This document shows positions 1 through 8,928 of a stretch of 64,000 nt of DNA, piece by piece. Position 1 is the stretch's first letter; the number at the start of each line of letters is the position of its first letter. Location: NCBI RefSeq assembly GCF_037126285.1, contig NZ_CP147012.1, positions 3,032,001 to 3,096,000 of the forward strand, read 5' to 3'. Source of the stretch: Bernardetia sp. MNP-M8. Its GTDB lineage: Bacteria > Bacteroidota > Bacteroidia > Cytophagales > Bernardetiaceae. Below the pieces are notes generated by a model. The model had not been told where the DNA came from. It was given only the letters and a program-made list of their open reading frames with translations, and did not search any database. Position numbers and translations under genes: made by a program.

Positions 1-152
1 CGATATTGGCTACTATCATCTCCAAAAATTGAACTTATGCTACTTTCTGCGTGAGCTTTCCACACCTTAAAATCAATATCAAATTTATGGAGTTCCATAA
101 ACCTTTCTTGTATTAGATTTAATGCTTGCCTTTGATCTATTAAAATTTTCAT
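1..152 (-). CDS. Unrecognised protein, N-terminal fragment cut by the window edge
   Basis: An ATG at 152 opens a frame that runs off the left edge after about 50 codons, so only the N-terminus is visible. It begins MKILIDQRQALNLIQ and includes the stretch KVWKAHAESSISSIFGDDSS. I do not recognise the family. A Trp-Lys helix followed by an IFG turn is vaguely reminiscent of short N-terminal modules in some uncharacterised defence-associated bacterial proteins, but that is a weak impression. It starts 41 bp downstream of the stop codon of the decayed gene end at 193-270, so it was probably the original downstream neighbour of the large secreted-protein gene before the RAYT block arrived. Confidence 0.55.
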   Translation of the reverse strand, partial: MKILIDQRQALNLIQERFMELHKFDIDFKVWKAHAESSISSIFGDDSSQY

Positions 153-192
153 AAAGTAATGTGAATAAGTTATTTTTTTGACCTTTAATTTT

Positions 193-270
193 TTAAAACC
201 TCGCCCCAACAACAACCTTCAATTTAAAATACTGCACATCGCCATTGAGATTGTATTTTTCTAAAAGCAA
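193..270 (-). pseudogene. Decayed copy of the 3' end of the large lamin-tail protein gene
   Basis: Read on the minus strand this stretch encodes LLLEKYNLNGDVQYFKLKVV followed by VGARF and a stop. It matches the last 25 codons of the intact gene that stops at 1200 (LLVEKYNLNGDVQYLKLRVV, then VGTRF and stop). By eye about 66 of 78 bases agree with 1200-1277. Homology ends at about 270, exactly where the first REP-like palindrome begins. There is no start codon or further coding sequence, so this is a remnant of either a former 3' end of the same gene or a lost tandem paralogue. Confidence 0.85.
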
Positions 271-345
271 ATGTATGTCAGACTTCCCAGTCTGACGAAT
301 AGGAGTTATTCAATTCAACAGACTAGGAAGTCTGTTATACAATTT
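271..345. repeat. REP-like palindrome pair, left of the RAYT gene
   Basis: There are two hairpins. Type A at 277-296 has stem GTCAGACT, loop TCCC and stem AGTCTGAC. Type B at 317-336 has stem AACAGACT, loop AGGA and stem AGTCTGTT. They are separated by about 20 bp and followed by TATACAATTTT. A further half-site (CACAGACT) lies at about 348-355. The same A and B units recur on the other side of the transposase gene, which is the classic arrangement of REP/BIME elements around a RAYT. Confidence 0.85.
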
Positions 346-432
346 TGCACAGACTAAAAAATATTTGATATAGAACAAAATTACATAAAATCATTATATT
401 CTTCTTTGATATAACTCCATTTCCAGTCTTTT

Positions 433-1011
433 CTATCTTCTATCAACCCTGCTATTATCTAAGATATAATCTACTATTCTACCCCATGATTTTGGATGTC
501 TAACCCAATGGTCATAACTTTCTGCCAACCACAAAGTACCTTTAAGTTTTAGTTTATAATTAATTTCACTAGAACTAAAACTTTTTATAGAGTGCATTAC
601 TTTTGATAAGGTAATAGGTTTGCCTAGTTTGTCTTTTTCGAAAACTCTTAACATCACATGTACATGATTTGACATAATGCAATAGCTAATCAATTCTAAT
701 CTAGTACCATCAAAATAATGCAATGACTCTTTTACAATTTGTGCTATTGCAGGTTTTTTCAAATGCTGTTCTCCATATCCTTTATTCAAACACTTATCAA
801 ACCTTGCAAATTGCTTTTTGTGTAAGTCATTAAGCATAGAAGAAGTAAAATTTGGTTCTTTTTTTAATTTTTCTACTTCCATTACAAAATCTTCTGCCAT
901 TTTTTCTAATACAGTTTGTGGTATTGCATCAGCCAAACAGTAAGTAACAAAAAAAATTGATCCTAGTGGTGTCCAATGAGGTAAATTACGTTTATAAAAT
1001 TCTTTTATCAT
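433..1011 (-). CDS. REP-associated tyrosine transposase (RAYT, Y1/TnpA_REP family)
   Basis: A 192-residue HUH-type single-strand DNA transposase. The HUH motif is NHVHVML near residue 116, and the likely catalytic tyrosine is in ESYDHWVRHP near residue 166. The length and the N-terminal RNLPHWTPLGSIFFVTYCL segment fit the Y1 RAYT subfamily. RAYT proteins in other bacteria are thought to bind, cut and spread REP palindromes as single-stranded DNA. This gene is flanked on both sides by matching palindromes (271-345 and 1026-1195), so it sits with its likely substrates. It looks intact. No other transposition gene adjoins it, which is typical of domesticated RAYTs. Confidence 0.9.
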   Translation of the reverse strand: MIKEFYKRNLPHWTPLGSIFFVTYCLADAIPQTVLEKMAEDFVMEVEKLKKEPNFTSSMLNDLHKKQFARFDKCLNKGYGEQHLKKPAIAQIVKESLHYFDGTRLELISYCIMSNHVHVMLRVFEKDKLGKPITLSKVMHSIKSFSSSEINYKLKLKGTLWLAESYDHWVRHPKSWGRIVDYILDNSRVDRR

Positions 1012-1025
1012 AAGTTTATTTTTTT

Positions 1026-1195
1026 ACACAGGCTAGGAAGCCTGGGATACATTGTATGTCAGACTTCCTAGTCTGACGAATAGGAGCTTTTTTAATACAA
1101 CAGACTGGGAAGTCTGTTATACAATTTAGTATGTCGGACTTCCCAGTCTGACGTATAGAAATTTTGTTAATTCAACAGGCTAGGAAGCCTGTTAT
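1026..1195. repeat. Cluster of five REP-like palindromes between the RAYT and the large secreted-protein gene
   Basis: The units alternate B, A, B, A, B. They are B at 1028-1045 (CAGGCT/AGCCTG), A at 1058-1077 (GTCAGACT/AGTCTGAC), B at 1099-1118 (AACAGACT/AGTCTGTT), A at 1133-1152 (GTCGGACT/AGTCTGAC, one mismatch), and B at 1174-1193 (AACAGGCT/AGCCTGTT). All have 4-base loops of AGGA, GGGA or TCCC/TCCT type. Base changes are compensated in both arms (AGACT to AGGCT with AGTCT to AGCCT), which suggests selection for the hairpin. The last unit ends 7 bp from the stop codon at 1200 and may also help terminate that transcript. Confidence 0.88.
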
Positions 1196-1199
1196 ACAT

Positions 1200-4100
1200 T
1201 TAAAACCTAGTCCCAACCACCACTCTCAATTTCAAATACTGCACATCACCATTGAGATTATATTTTTCTACTAACAAAATATAATGTCCTATTCTCACTT
1301 TTCTACCATCATCGGCTGTTCCGTCCCAACGAATAAAAGTGTTTTGTAAAGCTACCGATTGATTTTGAACCAAATCACGTACTTTTCTACCTTGCACATC
1401 ATAAATTTTGATAGTAATAAGGTCGCCTATTTCGGCACAATCTATAAAAATCTGCGTAAAATCTTCAAAACCATCATTGTCAGGAGAAAAAACTTGTGGC
1501 TCTGCTCTCAAACAATCCTCAGAACTTGGCGTAGAATTTCCTTTGCTTTGTGAGTTTTGATAAGCAGGAGTTCCGAAACCTACACTTTGAGCAGCCGAAT
1601 GCCAATTATTTCTGTCTTGTGTCGGCGAATTTGCATCTATGCGTTCTAAAGAAACACCTTCATCATCTTTCAGAAGACCTAAATGAAAATCTTCATCGTA
1701 AGCAAAACGGTCTAGCTCGGTATCTTGATTATCAAACAAAATTACTGTTCCTTCTGTATCTGAATAAGTTGGTAATTTTGCTTCAAAAAATCCTTCTTCG
1801 TTTCCATTTGGATATTGATTCAAAAGCTGTTCGTTTGAAGTAGAAATAGCAATGTATTCGAAGGGTTTCAAAATCAAAACTTCTTCCGAAATGGTTTCTT
1901 GCGTTCGGATTGTTCCGTCGGTATTTAGATTGGCTAAACTGAAATTTTGAAGATTAATATACTTATCCGAATTATTGAAAAGTTCGACAAAATCCGTTCC
2001 GTCAGTAGGAGGATTAAACAAAATTTCATTCAAAATAATATCTCCAATTTCGGCAGCTTCTGGCAAAATAACTTGTGTCGTGGTATTTTGAGCAATTAAA
2101 TTTCCTGCACAATCTGTAATCGCTTCTACTTCTAAGGTATAAACCGTTTTGAGTTGCAACGGACTTGAAAGCATCAAAGTCAAGATTTTACGAGTTGCAT
2201 CTAGGGTTTTATTTGTAATCGTAATGTTACTATTTTGAATCAAAATTCTTGACTGAACGGCTTGTAAACTATCCAGTTTTTCATCAAAAACAATGCGTAC
2301 CGTTGTTTCATTTACAGCTTCTGCTCTCACTATTTTTGGTGCAACATTATCGCCACTTGTTCCATTTACAGAATTTACTTGCGCTGGCGTTCCTCCCAAA
2401 TTAGAAATCGAAGAAGTCCAATTTTCTCGCTCTTGGCAAAAACTAGACATATCAATCATTTCTAAAGAATAACCTCCGTCTTTTTTGTCGTTGTCGGAAT
2501 GCCATGCATCATCATACGTTATTTCAAAAAGTAGTTTTCCTTCATTATTTCTCAAAATCAAAGGCTCGCCACCATTATCAAGCGTTCTAAAACTAGACAT
2601 TCCGATAGTCTTTCCAAACCTTGAAAAAGCTGTTACCGAACTTGTTGGACACAAAATAATACGTTCATTAGGCAAAAGTTGAAAAATAGGAAGTGCAGAA
2701 GTTCCTGTCGCATCTGTCAGTGTAACTCCATTTATACTCAAAATTTGGTCTGTATTATTGGTCAGTTCTAAAAACTCACTTTCCGGAAGCCCAACAACTG
2801 GCGCAGGGTCAGCCATAATTTCAGTAATTAAAAGTTCTCCAAATTTTGGATTTGTTCCCTGTCCGAAAGGCAAACGCAGATTTGAAATCGTATTATTCGA
2901 ACAATCTTTAATTCCATTTACCAAAATTTCATACAAAGTAGCTGTTTGAATGGCATTTTGTAGGTTGATTTGAATGGATTTTGAAGTAATAAATTCTATA
3001 CTTTCAATTATAATAGAAGGCGAAATAACATAATTTGAAGCCGTAACAGCTGAAAGAGAATCTACTTTTTCATCAAAAATCAAAACTAAAGTCTGATTAT
3101 TTACCACTTGTAAATTCGTAACCTGTGGACTTTGCGTATCAGGATTTACTCCAAAAACAGAATTTTGTGCGCTTGGCGTTCCTCCTCGTGGGTCGTTTGA
3201 AGAAGTCCAATTGTTTTGCTCTGCACACGGATTATTTGTATCAATCATTTCTAAAGAATATCCTCCGTTTTTCTTTTCTGTGTTTTGATGCCAGTTACTT
3301 TCATAATTTATTTCAAAAACAAGCTGTCCGTTTGTGTTTTTCAAGATTAATGGCTCGCCTTCATTTCCCAAACTTGGAAAAGAAGTTACTCCCAAAACAT
3401 TAACATTCGCATTTTGAAATTCTTGTGCTGCCGTTGTACTCGTCAAAGTCAAATATTCGTTGGGTTGCAAAATTTTTGAAGGCAAAGAAATTGTATTTGT
3501 CGCATCTGTCAAAGTTAGTTTTGATACATCTAATCGCTTATCCGAATTATTAAAAATCTCAATGTATTCACGATTTGGCAAACCAATAACTGGGTCTGGG
3601 TCAGACATTATTTCGGTTATCAAAACTTCAAATTTTAGTGGCATTGCACCAATTCCTAATTCAAAAGTTTGAGTTTCTGAAAGCATATTTCCTGCACAAT
3701 CTTCTACATTACTTATCGTCAGAATTACAATTTGATTGGGTTGTAAAATAGGAGCAAACTCAATTTCTACTTGTTGATTGGTTTGCCAAATTATGTTTTC
3801 AATACTTGCATTTTGTAGCGTATAATTTGAAAGATTCACGATAGAACTACTATCCATTTTTTCAGAATAAATAACTGAAATTCTATTATTTCCAACTAAA
3901 GAAACAGTCGTAATTGTAGGTTTTTCATTATCTGGATTTGGTGCAGCTACTGAATTTTCTTGACTTGGCGTTCCTCCTCTTGCGTCATCGCTACCTTTCC
4001 AATTTTGAGATTCTCCACACAAATTATCTATATCAATCATTTCAAGCGAATAACCTCCATTTGATTTATTCGAATCTCTGTACCAAGAAGTTGAATAATT

Positions 4101-7100
4101 TACTTCGTGTAAAAGCTGTCCATTTGTGTTTCGAAGTTGTAAAAGTTCGCCTCCATTATTCAAGCTAACCATCGAAGGAACACCCAAAACATTTATATTT
4201 CTAACTAAAAAAGAATCTACTTTTGAAGTTGTTGTAAGAGTAAGATAGGTTTGTGGACTAATAGCCACTTGTGGCAAAATTATGTTACTTGTCGCATCAA
4301 AAAGACGAACCGTTCCTAAGTTTAAAAGGTCATTTGTTTTATTATAAATTTCTAAATATTCAGTTTTTGGTAATCCTACTGTTGGGTCTTCATCTGCCAT
4401 AATTTCGGTAATTAAAAGTTCGCCATAAATAGGCATTCTTCCAATTCCGATTGTTTTTGTAGTTGGTAAAATTACGTTTCCTGCACAATCTTTTACATTT
4501 TGAACAGTCAAAGTATAGCTGTTGGCAGGATTTAAAATAGTTGAAGTAATTATTTTTATCTCGTTATTTGTAGGTTGAGAAATCGTAGCAATTCCAATTC
4601 CTGTAATAGAATAATTTGCAGCATTTACGGCAGAAAGTGAATCTAATTTTTCAGAAAAAGTAAGTAAAAGCTCTGTCGAAGTTGCCGTATTTGCAATTAC
4701 TCTAACCGTTAATAAAACAGGTTTTTCAGTATCAGGATTTGATGCAAAAACAGAATTTTGAGTGGCTGGCGTTCCTCCTCGTGGGTCATTGGAAGCTATC
4801 CAATTCGAAATTTCTCCACAAGAATTAGTTGGGTCAATCATTTCTAAAGAATATCCACCGTTTGCTTTTGCAGCATCTCCATACCAAGAAGTTTTGAAAT
4901 CTACACTATGAATTTCTCTATTTGCAGAATCTCTCAAAACTAATTTTTCGCCTGTGTTATTCAGAGATGGAAAACTCGTTGTACCCAATACATTCTGAAC
5001 ACCACCCGAAACACTAGCTAAACTATCTACTTTTGAAGTCGAAGTCAAGACTAAATATTTATTTGGCGCAAGAAGATAAGAAGGTAAATTAATTGTAGCT
5101 GTTGCATCAGAAAGTTTTACAGTTCCTAAATTTAAAGGCGAATTTGTCGTATTAAAAATCTCTATGTATTCTGCTTTTGGTAAACCTACTTGTGGGTCTT
5201 CGTCAGCCATAATTTCAGTAATTAAAAGCTCAAAACGATTTGGCATTCTTCCTTGTCCAAAAGTAATTTGGTTATCAATTCTATTTCCTGCACAATCTTC
5301 TAAATTCTGAACTGTCAAAGTATAAATTGCTGTTGATTGTATGGCAGTAGAAAAATACAAAACTACTCTTTGAGTATTTTTATAAACAATTCTTGAAATA
5401 GAAAGTCCGTTATCAACCGAATAAAAAGTTGTGTTTACTAAGTCTAAACTATCCAACGATTCAGAAAAATTAACTTCCAAACTATCAGTTGTTCCACTTC
5501 TTCTTAAAAAAATACTTGTAATACTTGGGGAAATGGTATCGTTTACTGTTCCAAAAACAGAATTTTGAGCTGCTGGGCTTCCTCCTCGTGGGTCATTTGA
5601 AGCCTTCCAATTTGCAGGACTTTCACAGTCTGAATTTATATCAATTCTTTCTAATGTATAACCTCCGTCGTCTTTTTGTGCATCTTGATACCACGCAGAC
5701 GAATAGGTGATTTTTGTAATTTCTACGTTATTTGCACCTACCAAACGCAGCGTTTCGCCTGTATTGGAAAGCGAAGGAAAAGACGTAACAGCAAGCGTAT
5801 TTCCAAACTGTGAAAGACTATTAAAAGCTGAATTTCCACACAAAATCAAATATTGACCTGCTGGCAAATCATAACTTCCCAAGGTAGCAAAAGAAGAAAA
5901 ACCTGTTCCATCATATAATTTTGTTCCTTGTAATTGTTGTGTTGTATTGGAAGCATTATAAATTTCAATAAACTCGTATGCAGGAAGTCCAACTTGTGGG
6001 TCTTCATCAATCATTAATTCTGTAATTACTAATGAATTTGGAGTTGGAGGAGTTGGTAAAGCAAAACTAACGGTTTGAGAAACAAGTGTATTTCCGAGCA
6101 AATCTTGGACAGAGTTTACAGTCAAAGAATAGGTTGTAGAAGGCTGAAAATCAGAATTAAATTCTAACTCAACTTTTGTAGGAGAAGTTAGGTTTGCATC
6201 AATCGGCTGTCCAAAACTTGTCAGGTTATAATGATTTAAGGCTTCGGCTGTTTGTTCTTCAATCGATTCTGAAAAAGTTAATTCAATTTCATTACTACTC
6301 AAAACTGTAACAGTCAAAACACTTGGTGGTTGTGTATCTCTACGGAAAATATGATCAGAAACTGGCGCAATTTCTTCGTTTTGAAGATTGAAAAAACCTG
6401 CTGTAAGCGTATAATCGGTATTTGGAACAAAAACAGAGCTAAAAGTAAGGCGTACTTTTCTAGGTTCTCCACTAATAATCTGTGCTGATGAAGGATCAAA
6501 TATGGAATTATCAACGCCATATTTTCCAACATTTTGTGCATCGGCTATAGTAGGAGGATAATCAAAATCAACCTCCAAAACTGTCGGTGAAACAACCAAA
6601 ACATTTGTAATTCTAGGGCGATAAACGAATGTTCTTGAACTTGAAATAATAGCATTAGAACTCGCATCCTGCACGTTCTGAACTGTTAGGGTATAATTTT
6701 CTGATATAGTAAAGTTATTTGGAAAAGTTAAAATGATAATATTGGGAGAAAGAGGAGCAAGTACTATCGGATTACCAATACCATTATTTACGTTATAATT
6801 TGCTGTATTTTGAGATGTCGAAGTCTCTATATTTTCTGAGAAAGTGACTTGAATCTGCGTTCTTGAAAGAACATCTATTTTAGAAATACTTGGAGGAAGT
6901 GTATTAAAAACAAAGGTTTGAAGAGCCGACGGATTGCCTTGTAAATCATCTACATTTTGAACAGATAAAGTAAGATTTGCAAAATCATTTAAAGAACTTC
7001 CAAAAGTAAGACGTACTCGCTTTGTATCAAAAGACAATAAAACGGCACTTGTAGGATTTCCAATTCCATTATCAAGAGAATAATTTGCTGTATTTTGGCT

Positions 7101-8744
7101 TGATGAACTCTCTACTATTTCTGAAAAAGTAAGTTCAATTTGATTGTTAGGTAAAAGAACAGCAGAAACAACTGAAGGAGAAAGAGGGTCATACGAAAAA
7201 TCTCTTGTCCTTGTTGTCATTGCATTGTTTTGCAAATCTTTTACGTTTCTGATTCGTAATTGATAGATTTGTTGAGGCGTAAAAGCAGAAGAAAAATTGA
7301 GTAAAACTGTACTTGAAGTTTCCAAAACAGAAGAAGTAGGATTTCCAGTAGCTCCTAAAACTTCATAATTTCCTAAAATTTGTGCAGAAATTGGGTCTAT
7401 ATCTTCGTCAAAAATTACTCTAATTTGATTTGCAGAAATAGCTTGTACACAACCCAAAAAACATACATCTGGACGATTTGTGTCATACGTAAAAGTTAGA
7501 TTTTGAGGCGTTGGCATTGTATTTCCTGCTGGGTCTGCAATATTTGAAATTTGAAGAATAAGAAGATTATTATCATCAAATTCACTAGAAAATGTCAAAT
7601 AAACACGCTTAAAATCACTATTGTCCCGAACGGCAGATAATACGGTATTTCCTACAAGAATATAATTTGCATTATTTTGTGCTGTAGCTATGGTTACTTC
7701 TTCTGTAAAATCTAATTGTAAAGTTGTCGGACTCAAAACTGTAAGAGTTTGCCCAAGTGGTGCAGCATTATCAGCAAAGGTAAAAGGCGTAGAAGAAGGC
7801 AAAATTATATTTCCAAAACGGTCTTCTATTGTCTGAACATTTAATGAATAAGAAGTTCCCACTATGAAGTTGTTGGCAAAGGTAAGTCTAAAATTTTGTG
7901 CTTGATTGGGTTCGGCAGTGATTGACGTAGGATTTCCAAAACCTGCAACTGTAAAATCTGTATTTTGAAGAGAAGATAAATTTAATGCTTCATCAAAAGT
8001 AACTCGTAATTGATTTGGCGCAGCACCAAAAACACCTGTTATCGTTGGAGGTGTATTATCAATGTAGGGCGCAATAGTTACATTATCAAAAATGAAATTA
8101 TTACTTCTTGAATTGGCAGAGTAATTATACAAAATGCCAAAATGATTGGCTGCAAAAGTAGCTGTTTCGGTTGCTTCTCCTTGCAAAATATTGTTTGCAT
8201 AAACGAGCCAAGAGCCACCTGAACCCGAATCAGCAATATAAACAACACGAATATTTACACTAACAGGACTAGAAATAGGTGTAACTGTTCCGTTTGAAAG
8301 AGGTAAAATGCTTTCTGTTGTACCAACGTGTTTTTGTAGAGTTACTTGGTCAGCAATTTCTATGAAATAACCATTTAGAGAATTGGAGAGATTATTTTGG
8401 TCAGAAAAAAGATAGATTTTGGCTTTATTTGTGGTATTTGGTGGATTTGGACTTGAAAAAGTGAGTTGTACTTCAAAATTCCATTCGTAATTTGTAGTTG
8501 CTAAATCTAATGTAATTGGAGTGGATAAATAGGCGAAACGAGTTCCACTTCCTCCACTTGGAATATCTGTTTGAAGGCGATTACTTCCATTTACTACAAA
8601 ACCAGTTGTTGCATTGACAGAGTTTGCACCTGTCCAAGTAGGATTTGCTGTAAAGTTTCCATCTGAAAAATCATCAGTCAGTTGAGAAAAGGCAGGAATT
8701 AAAAAAGCAAAATAGATAAAAAGGGAAAGTAGAAATGATTTCAT
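1200..8744 (-). CDS. Giant secreted multidomain protein with Ig-like and lamin-tail domains
   Basis: 2514 residues. A signal peptide (MKSFLLSLFIYFAFLIPAFS) is followed by a concanavalin-like region (about 21-225) and roughly eight SbsA/Big_5-type Ig-like modules with RVTFDEAL or LTFSE motifs (about 230-900). Six lamin-tail (LTD) modules then alternate with Ig-like modules, starting near residues 908, 1175, 1445, 1708, 1972 and 2236 (motifs such as LLITEIMADEDPQVGLP and EYIEIFNTT). The C-terminus (about 2415-2514) has SPDNDGFEDF and a FlgD-type Ig fold with GRKVRDL and WDGTADDGRKV, resembling gliding-associated/type IX secretion C-terminal domains. Expected to be a surface or extracellular structural or adhesive protein; no catalytic domain is visible. 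Its 3' end is duplicated at 193-270. Confidence 0.85.
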   Translation of the reverse strand: MKSFLLSLFIYFAFLIPAFSQLTDDFSDGNFTANPTWTGANSVNATTGFVVNGSNRLQTDIPSGGSGTRFAYLSTPITLDLATTNYEWNFEVQLTFSSPNPPNTTNKAKIYLFSDQNNLSNSLNGYFIEIADQVTLQKHVGTTESILPLSNGTVTPISSPVSVNIRVVYIADSGSGGSWLVYANNILQGEATETATFAANHFGILYNYSANSRSNNFIFDNVTIAPYIDNTPPTITGVFGAAPNQLRVTFDEALNLSSLQNTDFTVAGFGNPTSITAEPNQAQNFRLTFANNFIVGTSYSLNVQTIEDRFGNIILPSSTPFTFADNAAPLGQTLTVLSPTTLQLDFTEEVTIATAQNNANYILVGNTVLSAVRDNSDFKRVYLTFSSEFDDNNLLILQISNIADPAGNTMPTPQNLTFTYDTNRPDVCFLGCVQAISANQIRVIFDEDIDPISAQILGNYEVLGATGNPTSSVLETSSTVLLNFSSAFTPQQIYQLRIRNVKDLQNNAMTTRTRDFSYDPLSPSVVSAVLLPNNQIELTFSEIVESSSSQNTANYSLDNGIGNPTSAVLLSFDTKRVRLTFGSSLNDFANLTLSVQNVDDLQGNPSALQTFVFNTLPPSISKIDVLSRTQIQVTFSENIETSTSQNTANYNVNNGIGNPIVLAPLSPNIIILTFPNNFTISENYTLTVQNVQDASSNAIISSSRTFVYRPRITNVLVVSPTVLEVDFDYPPTIADAQNVGKYGVDNSIFDPSSAQIISGEPRKVRLTFSSVFVPNTDYTLTAGFFNLQNEEIAPVSDHIFRRDTQPPSVLTVTVLSSNEIELTFSESIEEQTAEALNHYNLTSFGQPIDANLTSPTKVELEFNSDFQPSTTYSLTVNSVQDLLGNTLVSQTVSFALPTPPTPNSLVITELMIDEDPQVGLPAYEFIEIYNASNTTQQLQGTKLYDGTGFSSFATLGSYDLPAGQYLILCGNSAFNSLSQFGNTLAVTSFPSLSNTGETLRLVGANNVEITKITYSSAWYQDAQKDDGGYTLERIDINSDCESPANWKASNDPRGGSPAAQNSVFGTVNDTISPSITSIFLRRSGTTDSLEVNFSESLDSLDLVNTTFYSVDNGLSISRIVYKNTQRVVLYFSTAIQSTAIYTLTVQNLEDCAGNRIDNQITFGQGRMPNRFELLITEIMADEDPQVGLPKAEYIEIFNTTNSPLNLGTVKLSDATATINLPSYLLAPNKYLVLTSTSKVDSLASVSGGVQNVLGTTSFPSLNNTGEKLVLRDSANREIHSVDFKTSWYGDAAKANGGYSLEMIDPTNSCGEISNWIASNDPRGGTPATQNSVFASNPDTEKPVLLTVRVIANTATSTELLLTFSEKLDSLSAVNAANYSITGIGIATISQPTNNEIKIITSTILNPANSYTLTVQNVKDCAGNVILPTTKTIGIGRMPIYGELLITEIMADEDPTVGLPKTEYLEIYNKTNDLLNLGTVRLFDATSNIILPQVAISPQTYLTLTTTSKVDSFLVRNINVLGVPSMVSLNNGGELLQLRNTNGQLLHEVNYSTSWYRDSNKSNGGYSLEMIDIDNLCGESQNWKGSDDARGGTPSQENSVAAPNPDNEKPTITTVSLVGNNRISVIYSEKMDSSSIVNLSNYTLQNASIENIIWQTNQQVEIEFAPILQPNQIVILTISNVEDCAGNMLSETQTFELGIGAMPLKFEVLITEIMSDPDPVIGLPNREYIEIFNNSDKRLDVSKLTLTDATNTISLPSKILQPNEYLTLTSTTAAQEFQNANVNVLGVTSFPSLGNEGEPLILKNTNGQLVFEINYESNWHQNTEKKNGGYSLEMIDTNNPCAEQNNWTSSNDPRGGTPSAQNSVFGVNPDTQSPQVTNLQVVNNQTLVLIFDEKVDSLSAVTASNYVISPSIIIESIEFITSKSIQINLQNAIQTATLYEILVNGIKDCSNNTISNLRLPFGQGTNPKFGELLITEIMADPAPVVGLPESEFLELTNNTDQILSINGVTLTDATGTSALPIFQLLPNERIILCPTSSVTAFSRFGKTIGMSSFRTLDNGGEPLILRNNEGKLLFEITYDDAWHSDNDKKDGGYSLEMIDMSSFCQERENWTSSISNLGGTPAQVNSVNGTSGDNVAPKIVRAEAVNETTVRIVFDEKLDSLQAVQSRILIQNSNITITNKTLDATRKILTLMLSSPLQLKTVYTLEVEAITDCAGNLIAQNTTTQVILPEAAEIGDIILNEILFNPPTDGTDFVELFNNSDKYINLQNFSLANLNTDGTIRTQETISEEVLILKPFEYIAISTSNEQLLNQYPNGNEEGFFEAKLPTYSDTEGTVILFDNQDTELDRFAYDEDFHLGLLKDDEGVSLERIDANSPTQDRNNWHSAAQSVGFGTPAYQNSQSKGNSTPSSEDCLRAEPQVFSPDNDGFEDFTQIFIDCAEIGDLITIKIYDVQGRKVRDLVQNQSVALQNTFIRWDGTADDGRKVRIGHYILLVEKYNLNGDVQYLKLRVVVGTRF
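2030..6035. repeat. Coding tandem repeat of about 800 bp (LTD + Ig-like module)
   Basis: Inside the large secreted-protein gene, one unit of about 265 codons recurs five to six times. Each unit has an LTD start (ITEIM-D-DP-VGLP), a conserved GGYSLEMID segment, a Trp-containing loop ending DPRGGTPA-QNSVF, and an Ig-like module ending NVEDCAGN. The DNA is also visibly repetitive: the string encoding NDPRGGTP recurs near 2390, 3185, 3980, 4770 and 5580. Such units can expand or contract by recombination. Confidence 0.85.
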
Positions 8745-8865
8745 TTTCTTATATAGTTTTAGGAGAGATTTAGCAATTTTTTAGTTTTCCCTAAATTACA
8801 AGATTTTTTTGAAAGTGTGTTTCTTTGAAATTAAATTGTTTGAAGGAGAAGGGTTTGGGGATAAA

Positions 8866-8901
8866 AAAACTCTATTTCTTTCAAGTACGAAATAGAGTTT
8901 T
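8866..8901 (-). terminator. Hairpin terminator of the 515-residue secreted-protein gene
   Basis: The stem AAAACTCTATTTC (8866-8878) pairs with GAAATAGAGTTTT (8889-8901) around a 10-base loop. Read on the minus strand it is followed by a run of T. It lies about 30 bp beyond the stop codon at 8929. Confidence 0.8.
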
Positions 8902-8928
8902 AAAAAATAGTCAATGAAAAATCGAAAA

